Below the pieces are notes generated by a model. The model worked only from the letters and a program-made list of their open reading frames with translations, was not told the origin of the DNA and did not search any database. Positions 12,905 through 24,453 of a DNA stretch of 64,000 nucleotides are shown here, one piece after another (the first letter of the stretch is position 1; every line of letters starts with the position of its first letter). The translations under genes were made by a program, and so were the position numbers. The stretch comes from Trichoplax adhaerens (Eukaryota > Placozoa > Uniplacotomia > Trichoplacea > Trichoplacidae), in assembly GCF_000150275.1 (NCBI RefSeq), contig NW_002060946.1, positions 3,323,035-3,387,034 of the forward strand. Direction: 5' to 3'.

Positions 12905-13213
12905 TTATGTAGAGATCATCTGTCTCGAATAACTTGCAAGGAAGCCCTTATATGATCCATTTTTCTTACCTACTCTAACTAACAGATGAAATAAACGTGT
13001 CCTTTTTAACATGTCAAAAAGTTTCATATACGAGCCATTATGTCCTCTTTTTAAGAAGAAATAGAGCGATGTTGCTTGCTTACCGTTGTAGTGTGATAAT
13101 TTACTATAATAAAGTAAATGTTTTTTTAATGACTTTTGCGATACTTGAGACACTTTAATTAGGTTCAAATACCGTTTAAAAAGATTGACAGAGCTGATAC
13201 ACATAGGCGGCAT
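12905..13213 (-). CDS. CARD-like ORF, possible exon or gene relic
   Basis: A 102-aa ORF starting with ATG at 13213. Its middle resembles a caspase-recruitment domain: hydrophobic residues spaced as in helical bundles, then LYFFLKRG, FDMLKRT and LFHLLVRV, close to the C-terminal CARD pattern 'LL.iL.rrG...F...L...g..hL..lL'. The protein is rich in Lys and Ser. An AG lies 4 bp upstream of the ATG, so it could be an internal exon. No flanking exon was identified. CARD and death-fold genes are typical of animals and link receptors to caspases or adaptors. Assignment is by pattern only; it could be a chance ORF or a pseudogene. Confidence 0.35.
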   Translation of the reverse strand: MPPMCISSVNLFKRYLNLIKVSQVSQKSLKKHLLYYSKLSHYNGKQATSLYFFLKRGHNGSYMKLFDMLKRTRLFHLLVRVGKKNGSYKGFLASYSRQMIST

Positions 13214-15912
13214 AGCTCTTATTTTCCTTACTCAATAAAAAATTGTAGGTATCCGTAACTCTGCAAGTATGATAGCATTCCAAGTCACGGAATTAATTTC
13301 TTTAGCTAACCAAATCTTTGTCACTATCATATTCTTATCACAGGTTGAAAATATGCACTGGCATAGGCTTTCTTCGTTGAACTAGGAGATGTTTGTACAA
13401 TAGACTAATACAGACTTACTTTAATCTTTCTATGAAGTTCATAATCAATTTTTATTAGTGTAGCAGATCAGAAAACTAGTCCTGATAAAATTTATTCTTG
13501 TGCTCGATTAGCCAAGAATTTTGTAGTGATTCTATATACAGAATGTATAGCATACATCCGCATGTAGAAAGAAGACGATAATCTGCATATAACTTCTATA
13601 TAATTAATCTTTAGATTATAAATAATGCCAGCTGCTTATAAAATATAGATTTCTATTTAAGCTATGGTACTCCCATAGAGCCTGTATAAGGTATTTTACC
13701 TATAACCTATACACATTATCTACGACTTTTCTGATTCCTAATAAACAGCATAAACATAGTGTCATATTTTGAATATCCGGATATATAACTTGCCATTATA
13801 ATTTCACATCCTCTCGCATTTGTAAGAAATCGAATTTACAACGGATTTTATCTATAACCAAAATATTCATTTAAAACGTGTAGAAAAGATATACTTTCAT
13901 ATCTACCGATATATTCATGATGCGTGATATAATAAATACGCCGCTGAGATTCACTTTAATAGAAAATTAATTTGAAAGATGATTGAATTAAATATAATAA
14001 ATATCAATCACTTACTTAAATACGATTGTTTATAAATTATAGCATAAAAAGGTTTTGTCCATGATTTGTCTTTAACCTTCCATGATTGAGCAGGAAGTAA
14101 TAAACAATCGTTACCTTGTTTCTACATATCAATCTTTACTGTTAATTTAGAAGAATACCATGGTTAATATGAAAATAACTTCTTATATTTGATATAATAT
14201 ACAGCATAATAATGGTATTATCCCGGTCGACTAGTTAGGCTTTTCAATAGCTATAATAAACTTTATTAACTACTATGATAGCATTTCCTAGACTATCTAT
14301 GCTATCTAAAATATTAACCACATTAATTTCAAGAAGATTTCTATACATCAACGATTATTAAAATAATAGTGAAAAAGATGTAAAGTTATCTAATTTTCTA
14401 ACCACAAGGATATTAATCTTCTTCCATAAAACGGCCCTACCATCATTACAAGAAGGATAAAATGAAAGTTCTTCACAGCCTATGTCCAATTTTCATAGGT
14501 TTTCAGTATCGATATAGTGAACTGTGACAGATGCTATACAATAAAGGATTGTTTTCTAAAGGCTATCATAGCTCAATAAAGCAACATAGGAAATTGAAGA
14601 AGAATGTGTATGACTTTGTCAAAATGATTCAACAACCAGCCCATGTTGCATCGATATAAAAAATTAATAAAAATCAATTATACAACTATGGCTGTGCCTT
14701 AAGAAATACGCGCACTATCTAGTTTTATAGCAAAAATACTTTTGATAATATTTTATGTGCTCTAGCTTGCACGTTTTCTTCAACTAAATTAGCTCTAAAC
14801 ACTTTTAATGCTTTGCTCTAATTTTACTGAATCTGGAAGCATTAATATTAGTAAATAATTGCAAAAGGAAGCCTTATACGTGTATATTAACTAAACAGAA
14901 TTATTTTGAACAATTTGACTACTAAGTTGATTCTCAAATGATCTATTAAGTAGAAAAAAATCCGATGTCTGTCAACTTAAATATATAGAGGGTATTAATT
15001 TACCATCACAGCTTCATTGTCCTGCAAAACAAAGTTACTATAATTGTTAGAATATACATTATTTTTCAATAATTTTAACACTCTTCCGATGATCTCCGAA
15101 TTTTAATAAGCTCAGTTTTCCTTCATATCAGAAGAGATTACGACTCTCTACAATAGTTATCGATAGTATATGCGAGATGCATGAACTTAAAACAGTAATT
15201 ATAGTTATCTATACTACAAAATAAAGTGTGTATGAATAAATCTTCATGTTAACAATATTTCTAGGTACATACATAAAATCAATTTAATAATATGCACGTT
15301 TCTGTAAGACTATAAATTAGGTTAGTACAGTCTAGTGGAGGATAATTTTTTTGCTTAAACATCGATAATGGCTATCAAAAAATCTGAACGATGATAACTT
15401 TAAACTTAAAAATTTCACCTCCTTCAAACTGCCTAATTTTTTCTAAAGCTTGGCAACAAATTACTAGGAAATTCGATATAACTGCACGTTTTCTTCGATA
15501 TTTTATTCTAGGATCATTCGAAATCATTAGATTTTCCAAGAAATTGTTAATAAAGTAAAAGGAATACGAAAAAATTAGCGCCTTCTATTTAATAACTTTT
15601 TCTAGAATTATATCAAATATCTTGATCTTTCAAAAGATTCACAATAAAACACTCGAAATACGAAATAATCTACGCGTCATCTTTAATTATTTTTTCTAAA
15701 CCATTTAACATTTTCTTGTCTTCATGAAGATTGTTAATAAATGCCGTACTAGATTGGGGGAATAGTCTACACGAGTTCCTATTAAAGAATTTAAATAATT
15801 TAGTATTTTCTCTCCTAAAACTCTGCCTACACGATCTACGTTACCATACTGAAATTAATTAGTATTGCTTGCAATTTCATATACTTCTTTCCTTGTAATC
15901 ATATTATTCTTA
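13214..15912. other. Gene-poor AT-rich interval
   Basis: No ORF of useful length, RNA gene or repeat structure was recognised. Confidence 0.5.
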
Positions 15913-16198
15913 TGTCACAAAACAGCTTTGCAACAAGATAACGTAATATACTATCAATAAGTCAATTCCTTGAGCCACGTATCAAAGAGCGATATCTGCA
16001 CTATCAGAAACACTTTTGCTCTACTTGCAGACTACACAAAGACATAGACGCCTCGTATTTTATGTTAAACACTAAGTTTAAGAATCGACTTTATAACACG
16101 ATATACTGCATTTATATACTCTTTCTCAATAGTTCATGAGTCATAGTTAGTACGATTAACTTTGGAATCATTCACTGAATTAGATATATCTTAATGCA
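15913..16198 (+). repeat. Inverted-repeat segment A, left copy
   Basis: Matches the reverse complement of 16488-16790 over its whole length at high but imperfect identity, roughly nine bases in ten by eye. Shared words include TGTCACAAAACAGC at the outer end, GACTACACAAAGAC, CGCCTCGTATTTTA and ATAGTTCATGAGTCATAG. Confidence 0.9.
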
Positions 16199-16225
16199 GA
16201 CAACAGTATTTACGAACATAGACAT

Positions 16226-16437
16226 CTGATGGTGTTACAGTGTTAAATACTGTATTACAGTAGAAATATCTATGTTAGGATAATTCTGTTAGACTATCCT
16301 TATTTAGTTAACTTCTAATTTGGATATACTGTATTTTAATATAGCACTGACTTTTTATGACAGTGACACTTATACACATACTGAAATTAACAGTTATAAT
16401 AGGTAATGCAAATCATCTGCTTACAGTTCGAATCATG
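16226..16437 (+). repeat. Inverted-repeat segment B, left copy, ends at gap
   Basis: Matches the reverse complement of 16884-17092, with long identical runs such as ATATCTATGTTAGGATAATT and CTGAAATTAACAGTTATAAT. It runs directly into the N gap. Confidence 0.9.
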
Positions 16438-16487
16438 NNNNNNNNNNNNNNNNNNNNNNNNNNNNNNNNNNNNNNNNNNNNNNNNNN
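16438..16487. other. Assembly gap, 50 N
   Basis: A run of exactly 50 N, probably an arbitrary gap size. It sits inside the inverted-repeat structure, so repeat-induced assembly failure is likely. Confidence 1.
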
Positions 16488-16790
16488 TGCATTAAGGGAG
16501 CAGTAGCTAAAATTAATATCTAATTCAGTAAATGATTCTAATGTTAATTGTATTAACTATGACTCATGAACTATTGAGGAGTAGTATATAAATGCAGTAT
16601 ATCGTGAAATAAAGTGAATTCTCCAACTTAGTGTTTAACGTAAAATACGAGGCGTTTAAGTCTTTGTGTAGTCTGCTAGTAGAGCAAAAGTGTTTGTGAT
16701 AGTGCAGATATCGTTCCTTGATACGTGGTTCAAGGAATTGACTTATTGATCGTATATTGCGTTATCTAGTTGCGAAGCTGTTTTGTGACA
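16488..16790 (-). repeat. Inverted-repeat segment A', right copy
   Basis: Reverse-complement partner of 15913-16198. It starts immediately after the gap with TGCATTAAGGG and ends with GCTGTTTTGTGACA. Confidence 0.9.
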
Positions 16791-16883
16791 GATGGCTAAT
16801 ACAGAATAGTCAGATTACGATATGTCCTATCACGGAACATTTCCACGATAATTTACAATCTACCATAAGTAAGTTACAATCAC

Positions 16884-17092
16884 AATGATTCGAAATGTAA
16901 GTAGATGATTTGCATTCCCTATTATAACTGTTAATTTCAGTATTTGTATACGTATCACTGTCATAAATAGTCAGTGCTATATTAAAACACAGTATATCCA
17001 AATTAGAAGTTAACTAAATAAGGATAGTCTAACAGAATTATCCTAACATAGATATTTCTACTCTAATACTGTATATAACACTGTCACATCTT
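16884..17092 (-). repeat. Inverted-repeat segment B', right copy
   Basis: Reverse-complement partner of 16226-16437. The left-to-right order is A, B, gap, A', B', which differs from a simple palindrome (A, B, B', A'). Confidence 0.9.
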
Positions 17093-20000
17093 AATATTCA
17101 TGTAAAGCATTGTTTTAATTGAGACAGCTACGAAATTTTTATCGAAATTTCATAATATTTTATAACATTTAATATCTGATGATTTTAACAAACAAGTTTA
17201 ATTTGTCGATTACTAACATAACATTTTAATAATCTATTTACAGTTAATTGACTCATATTTTGCGTCTCTAATAAATCATTCTAGACTACAGAAATTCCTT
17301 CCTTACTAAACTCAGCTCTTTCTCGAACTCTTGCCATGAATAAACCTAACACAATTGCCATAGTGCTTCTTGCTGTTATCTAATGGCACATAAACATATA
17401 TATGCATATCTTGCAACTCAATTAAACTTGAGGGTGGTATCGTTTGCAGGTTTATTTAAATGTAAAGGATAAATTTATTGTTAGCGTATTTCCAAGAATT
17501 TCATGTATAAAATTATCATCATATCGATATTGATCTTTCGTTATACATGACTATTTTTAGTTGCATAAGGCATTCGGTATCAAACGTAATCAATTATTTC
17601 AATCATAATTCATCTAATTTACCATTATCTAACGTAAAAAACAGACTGCATCAGTGAATATTCTAATTGAACGTTAATTACTTACATTCTAAAATTAATA
17701 GACCAATCAATTCTAAAAGTTTAAACATATACATTAAGATTTCTTTGGTATATTTTTCAAATATCCTTAACCAAAAAAATTGGCATATTTCACGTAGCAT
17801 AGTAACATTAATACTTCTCGTAAATTCATGACGTTCCTAGGAAAATGAATTCTTTTCTCTCTAAGGCTTCATTTATATACTATTATTTTAGTAAATGTTC
17901 TAGAAGATGTAATGCTACAAGCTGTATAGTTTCGTCTTGCGAAAATTTATTAACTTATGAATCAAATATCATGATAATCTACGGCAAAAAATTATAATAA
18001 TCTTAATTTTCTCATTTCTTTCACATTTTTTTAGCGGCTAATTTGATATTTAATTATATTCAATTCACAAGGGTCGTAAAAAATATCATCATTCTGAAAG
18101 AAAGTATTTTAAGAATTAGTGATAGTATTTTGATAGAGTTTTTACCAACTAGAAACAACTAATAACGTCTTATAAACTAATTACTCCCAATTTAAAATAT
18201 GCTAAATTTAGATAAATATATGAATAAGTTTTAAAACTATATTCGCTGCACATCTCATAATTCGATTTTTATCACCTTTGTTGGGAAGGTTATGATCTCA
18301 TCATCATCTAGAAATATTTTGCTGTTAGTCTTTAAGATTTTCTTAGGATTAACGATATGATTTATTCAAAAACAAGTTGTAATACTTTGAGGATAGTTCT
18401 ATCAATGATAATTCCTTACTAATCCATAACATTTTAAAAAATTTGTTTCTTATTAATATTACATAAATGTTATAGCATTATAATAGTTCAACGTAGGCGA
18501 AGTATCCTAACAATATGAAATCACTAATACATGCTATTTCCTTCTCATCATTATTCAAATACTTCTGTTCTGAACATGTTTATACCTTGAGATTCCTATT
18601 TATGATAGTATTTCTTACAGATCAGGCGTCAGTTTAAATTTAAGTCCTTATTGCATTCTGTCACGAGATAGACTTGTGACAACTACAGTAACTGAGAATG
18701 CAAAATCTAAGAAATATTTTTATAGCATACCAAACTCATCGATCGTAGGCCATTATCCTCACTATCATATAGAATCGATACCGAAAAAGTAATAAAAATA
18801 ATGTATCTAGCATATTTACATATCTCTCATAGAATATACAGTATATACAATTACGCATATTAAAATATAACGGATATTTGTTACATATGCATATAATTAT
18901 TGCATTTATAGACTGTTCTTCAAATAAAATAGTTATATTTTATTGGCATGGATTGCATCCAATTTGTTCTTGTTGATGATAAATTGCCATGATTATCCTT
19001 ACTAAAAAGTGTAATAAATTACGCCATTACCTTAAATTACTCAAAATAATTACGGTATATTACAAATTATAACGAGAAAATATCAATAATTTCTATTTAT
19101 AATTAATAAGCGATTTGAGTACAGTACATAGTTAAAGTGTTATCCGAATTAAGGTTATTATTAGCTGATGACATAAATGGTGGGCTATTTTAGATATTTG
19201 GTTCCCTGCTTTGGATTAGGGTTACTACATGACCAATTATTGTATAATATAATAAGATTCAATAAAAAATGAAAATAGAAATTATTTCCTTCTATTCAAT
19301 TTACATTCTGAATAGACTATTGATTAATTGAGAATAGTAGGAGCATACTATGTCGCTAATGAATTGAGTTATGTCTTCCATCATACCGTAAAGTAGATCA
19401 GTGCAAATGATCCACCATCCACCCTAACCCTAACCCTAACACTATTGCCTTTTTCTCAACATGACGATGATATTCAACCAAGTATGAATAAGAGTCGAGG
19501 CGAGAATAGAATTTTTAGTTTTTTGTCAATTCAATTTCTCATTTCAATATTCTCTATCCAAATTTCTGCTATAGAAATATTGCAAAAATAAAATGTAACT
19601 GCCTCCATTTTATTTTTTCACCAACAAATAATATCAATAACTTGGTAATCGTTATTTTAGTGCTATTCTAAAAATTGTGTTGACGATGTTGCAGTAACAT
19701 CATAACAACTTGTGTTTATTTATTTGGATTGCAATCAATAACACCCACCTATACTATCATTATAGCTAGCATTTCAACTATTGAATAGGACCTATTTTAA
19801 TTAATTTTAACCCATCATGAAGTCGATTTCATCCAATTAAAGCATGACTACGTTGGTAATTAACTTATTGATTGGAAGACATAGATGATATATTATCTCA
19901 TGTTTTTGTTTCTGATCACTTACTACCATGTCATGATTAGTGCTATTAAATTAAAAACGTGACTACGCTATGATTGAAAGGGTATTTGATGATATCAATC

Positions 20001-21606
20001 ATGACTAGATAGCAATCAAATTTCACTTCTATCAGTAGTAGAACAAATAGCAGAATCTATTTTAGAACATTGTCGAATATCTTGAGCTTTATTCTTAGTA
20101 TATTTATAATTTCTATTCTATGCGGTGTACTTTCCCAATAATTTGCCAGTATCGCATGATTATTCTATACCATTGACATTCAATACCGCAGAAAACTGTC
20201 TCATCAAATTTTATTTTTTCATTCTTGAATTATTCATTCTAATTTTATAGGCAATTTTTCAACCATTACGGAACTTTTCAACACATACTTGTTATTGTAT
20301 CAGTTGCTTTTTTAAGCAATTGCTATTATTATGTCGGGCATTCGTCTTTTCATATTGCTATATCGTTTTTTGTATAGATTTTGTTCCAATAAGTATCTAA
20401 CCAAGTCTAAATGTCGATTATTGATCGATCAATAACACTACCCTTGTTATGATAGAATGGATGACTATTTATTGTTTATATATTATATCAAAAAATTTTT
20501 AAGAAAAGGAAAAATACAAAAAAAAGGAGGTAACATCTATTCTTTCTTGATATGCTCTCCTACAAATCTCTCTATCATTTCTTTTTTAACCCTATCTATA
20601 GATAGTTACTCTATTCCGCAAAGTAAGCGGATATCGCTATCCTGTAGAGTATGGAAAAATAACCCATTATCTCATTTATTGAGAACTGATTCGACATAGA
20701 ACAATTCTAATTCAATATCTTTGTTCTATGTGATTGGTGTTATACAACTTGTCCATTTATCAATCAAATAGTACATCTAAACTAATGATCTGACGTCAGT
20801 TAATCAGTTTAGCAATTAAAATTACCGCACCTGTTATCCGCACTACCACACACACTTCCTCATTGTCATATACTTGTACATATATAAAATGAATCAAGCT
20901 AAGTATTTTATTGCTAAACCAATATTTGCTTATCCCAAATAGGCTTTCCAATACATTGGATTGATACTCATTGTATAAAAATAACTCAACTGCAGGTATA
21001 TTTAAAGGCTGAACGATTAAAAAGCCCGTCAAATTATCCACCGCTGCGTGCCTGTAAATTTTATCGCCGTTCCTTCCTACATTACTGTAGTTAGCGCGAA
21101 TTTCTGTCGCTTGAAAAGGTAATCAATCACTCATTGCTACAATGTCGTCGACATTTAGACAGTCATTTTATCATTTTCAACAAATAATATCAATTATCAA
21201 ATTAATATATTCGATCTTTATTTCCTTCATTCTAACTTTGCAATTTAATGTAAGTATTTCATCAATGGTAATTTATTCCTTGATCAACTGTCATTAATAT
21301 TATGACGCAAAGGAATCTTCATTTGACAGCTATTTTAACCAAATCGACTTAACAAAAATGACACTGGATCTTACCCTAAAACCATAATAAGAATCCAAAA
21401 GTATTAGCACCATTTTAATACTCGCTTCAAATTGAATAAATTTTTTTAATGCTTGTATGCCTTTTTTAATATACTATTCAAAATTCTCATCCTGTTATAA
21501 AATAATTTTATTTTCTAACTATCCATTTTTCATAGGTTGACGAATTAAAAACAAAATTGCTATCATTTTACAATACTATTACTGCTGATCCCCGAAGAAC
21601 ATAAGT
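17093..21606. other. Gene-poor AT-rich interval
   Basis: No supported gene. A short telomere-type repeat lies at 19421-19440. ORFs at 20457-20699 (+) and 20796-21041 (-) show no recognisable domain and are not called. Confidence 0.5.
19421..19440. repeat. Interstitial telomere-type repeat (CCCTAA)n
   Basis: Three perfect CCCTAA units plus flanking partial bases, the metazoan telomere motif on the complementary strand. A single TTAGGG also occurs nearby at about 19217. It is too short to be a telomere. Confidence 0.8.
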
Positions 21607-24453
21607 ATGGCTGCAAGACTATATGCTGTTATTACCTTAGCCGTTGTATTATCTGCTATTCATATAACCACGGCTTCGGATTTTATCATTTTCAACGATG
21701 CTTCTACTTCTTCAGCGATTAATTGCGGTGATGATTATGCCATGGCGGGTGCCTTTTGGTCTAAATGCCAACATTACGCAAGTTTTGATGATTGCGTCTT
21801 TAAGCGCCGAAAGAGAAACATCATTGATACATGGCGTAATGGCAGAAATTCATTGAACGAAAGAAACGGTAATAAATTCAAATATGGATAGTCTTACTAT
21901 AACATCAATTAGCTAACTAAAACGACTAGATGTAATTATTTTGAGCCATCGATTTTCCACCCTATTTGATCTACTCCCTCTTCTGTTTAAATAACAAGTT
22001 AATAAAATATTCTTTCAATGATCAGATAGTTTACATATGTTGAAGATTAAGTATCATCTTGTCAATAACGCCTCTACTTTTTGCTTCATATTTCTCAGTT
22101 ATTTTTCATGATCAAATATTATTTCTCTTACGTTTAATATACACTTTTACAACATAGCTTAGGTGTTGATTGATTTTACAGTAACTAGTGCACATATGTC
22201 ATAGGTTCAGTTAATTAAAAAATTCTCTAGCAATACAATTTAAAGCTATGCTCACGTAGTTTTTTTTCCCAATCTACTCTAGTCGACAAAAGTCGATAAT
22301 CGATCATGATACAGCCATAGTTCAGTAATTATTGATCCTACTTTCAATTTTATTAGCATATTGCTACTAATTTAAATTCTATGTCTTGAGTTATTAAAAA
22401 ATTGGATTACTATCAGTAATCTTTAAATTATTTTATAACGAAATATTTTTTAATACAATCTATCTCAAATATTCTTTCAATGGTTAGTATAAAATAATAA
22501 TAATAAGCAATCAATCTCTCTATTTAATTTCGTTGGTAATTAATATTAAAGTTAGTTCCAGACACCCGTTTCCCACCCTGTCATTTATTTCTTAAGATTA
22601 AAATTCCCATCAGCATTGGTGGTAGTTAATAGAATTTAATTTAACGATTGTTTTCACTTAATTATTAGAATTATCCATGTTGCTAAGTAAATATAGCAAA
22701 TAGAGACCGTTAAAGTAATCAATTTTCATATTGACAATCAATCAAATTATCAGCGCCCTAGAGCAATAATATTTTTGAATAATACTTCAACCCTTGATTG
22801 CATCTTACATTAACTACTAGTATGGATTGCCTCGTATAAGCCGTTAAGCAAATAAATACACGACATTTTGTTCTTCATCAAACCCCAGTCATCATATTCA
22901 TTTGTTATTATTATATCATCCTTTCTTTTCTTCTATGCCAAAAATTAGAAGTTGCATGTAAAAGCCCGTCATCTTCATTATTTACTAACGCTAATTAATA
23001 TAAATACATCCCGACACCCAGATCAATAATATTTAGTTAGATGTAATTCACACAGATTCATATTATTCAATCAAAAATTTACACTTCTAATTATGAAAAT
23101 AGAAATTCACGATTCGTTAGCCAACCGCAAACAAATTCCCTGCCATTAATTTATAAATTTCTTGTTCACAAGCCATGTAATCCTTTCAATTTCTGTTGAC
23201 AATCATTATAACTGCAAACTAAGAAGAAATGAAATTCAATTTATCATCATTCTATGAGATAAGATTAATCTTTAATATTACCCAATAACTTATAAATAAG
23301 TCAAAGTCCTAGATATCTATTAGCTGATTTACGACAATAAAAAGTCATATTTTCAATCATTATTGAAAGACGATTATAACGCCTACAAAAGTAGTAATAG
23401 AAAACGTAATGATAGAGTAGCATTTCAACTTTTATCCCTTTACTTGTATGCAACTTATAATATTTCCTTCGCATGATATCTAAATCACCGTAGTTTGCTC
23501 TCAGCTTACGTTTTCGTTAATTATTGATCGCACAAATAGATAAGAACGTATCGAAATAAAATCTTAAAACATAAGTATACTTCATTTTTAATATTTTTGT
23601 TTTATCTTTGTGACCTTTAATTTCTACTATTACATTGTTACCTGCCTATCAAAAGGTTTTAAAGCTAATTTGTGAACATCCAAATACAATCTTTTCTGCA
23701 CCAATAATATCGATCTAACAAATTAGTAAAAAAGCATATGGATTGATTTTATTAATTTATCATCAGCTTCGCGTTAATAATCAAAATAGAAATTAAATTA
23801 AAATACCAACGTCATAATGCGAAGCACGATAAATAATCTAATTTGGAACTACCATTGCAATGATATTTCTTCCCATCTATCATGTTATTTTCCTTATTTT
23901 TTAATTTAATTGAAATGTATTGGGTAGATACTATTGCCATTTTGTACCCACATAGCAGTAGAGATATGATAGTCTTTTTATCAAGAGGGGCTTTAAATTT
24001 CCAAAATATTGTACGTAAAATCGCTTTAAATAGTATGATTTAATTAAGTGTTCATTTAGTAGGTTTAGATTTTTGAGAAATTAATTCTACTAGCATATCT
24101 TAATGAACAACGTAAGGATAAAATTATTCAAGACCAAAAGTTAATATCTATTTACTTCAGCTATTCTAGAGTTCAATTTTTTTACTAGCAAATCATTCAT
24201 TTAGCTTATTGCCATCTCAATTTTAGATCTTGATTCGGCATTAGAAGCCAAGACATTCTTGCGCCATACACGTCCACATAAACGATCTGGAATCCTCCTA
24301 GCAGTCAAATCACAATGTTGCCAAGGCTCTACTGGAACAGTTCAATGTTCAGAATCCAATATGGAACAAATGTGTACATCTTCGTATAAAGATGATACTT
24401 ATGCTGAAGCTTTGGCAATTGGTTGCAACTTTCTTGCCCAAAATATGTTTTAA
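21607..24453 (+). CDS. Secreted insulin-like peptide precursor, two exons
   Basis: Exons 21607-21868 and 24227-24453 join in frame to 162 aa. Residues 1-24 form a signal peptide (basic start, hydrophobic core, small residues at the end). Next is a B-chain-like part with CG at residues 40-41 and Cys54 and Cys63, then a furin-type site KRRKR (66-70), a spacer, KR (106-107), and an A-chain-like part starting SGILL with CC at 118-119, Cys128, Cys137 and Cys154. The intron is phase 1 and lies in the spacer, as in insulin genes. Deviations: 13 residues between the first two B cysteines (11 is usual), CC-x8-C instead of CC-x3-C (the following C-x8-C is canonical), and eight cysteines in all. AATAAA occurs at 24625-24630. 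Insulin-superfamily membership is inference; another cysteine-rich secreted peptide is the alternative. The intron is 2.36 kb. Confidence 0.55.

Noticed and set aside
20457-21041. ORFs at 20457-20699 (+) and 20796-21041 (-)
   Set aside because: Lys/Ile/Ser-rich or hydrophobic, typical of chance frames in AT-rich DNA. The minus ORF starts with GTG and has no partner exon.
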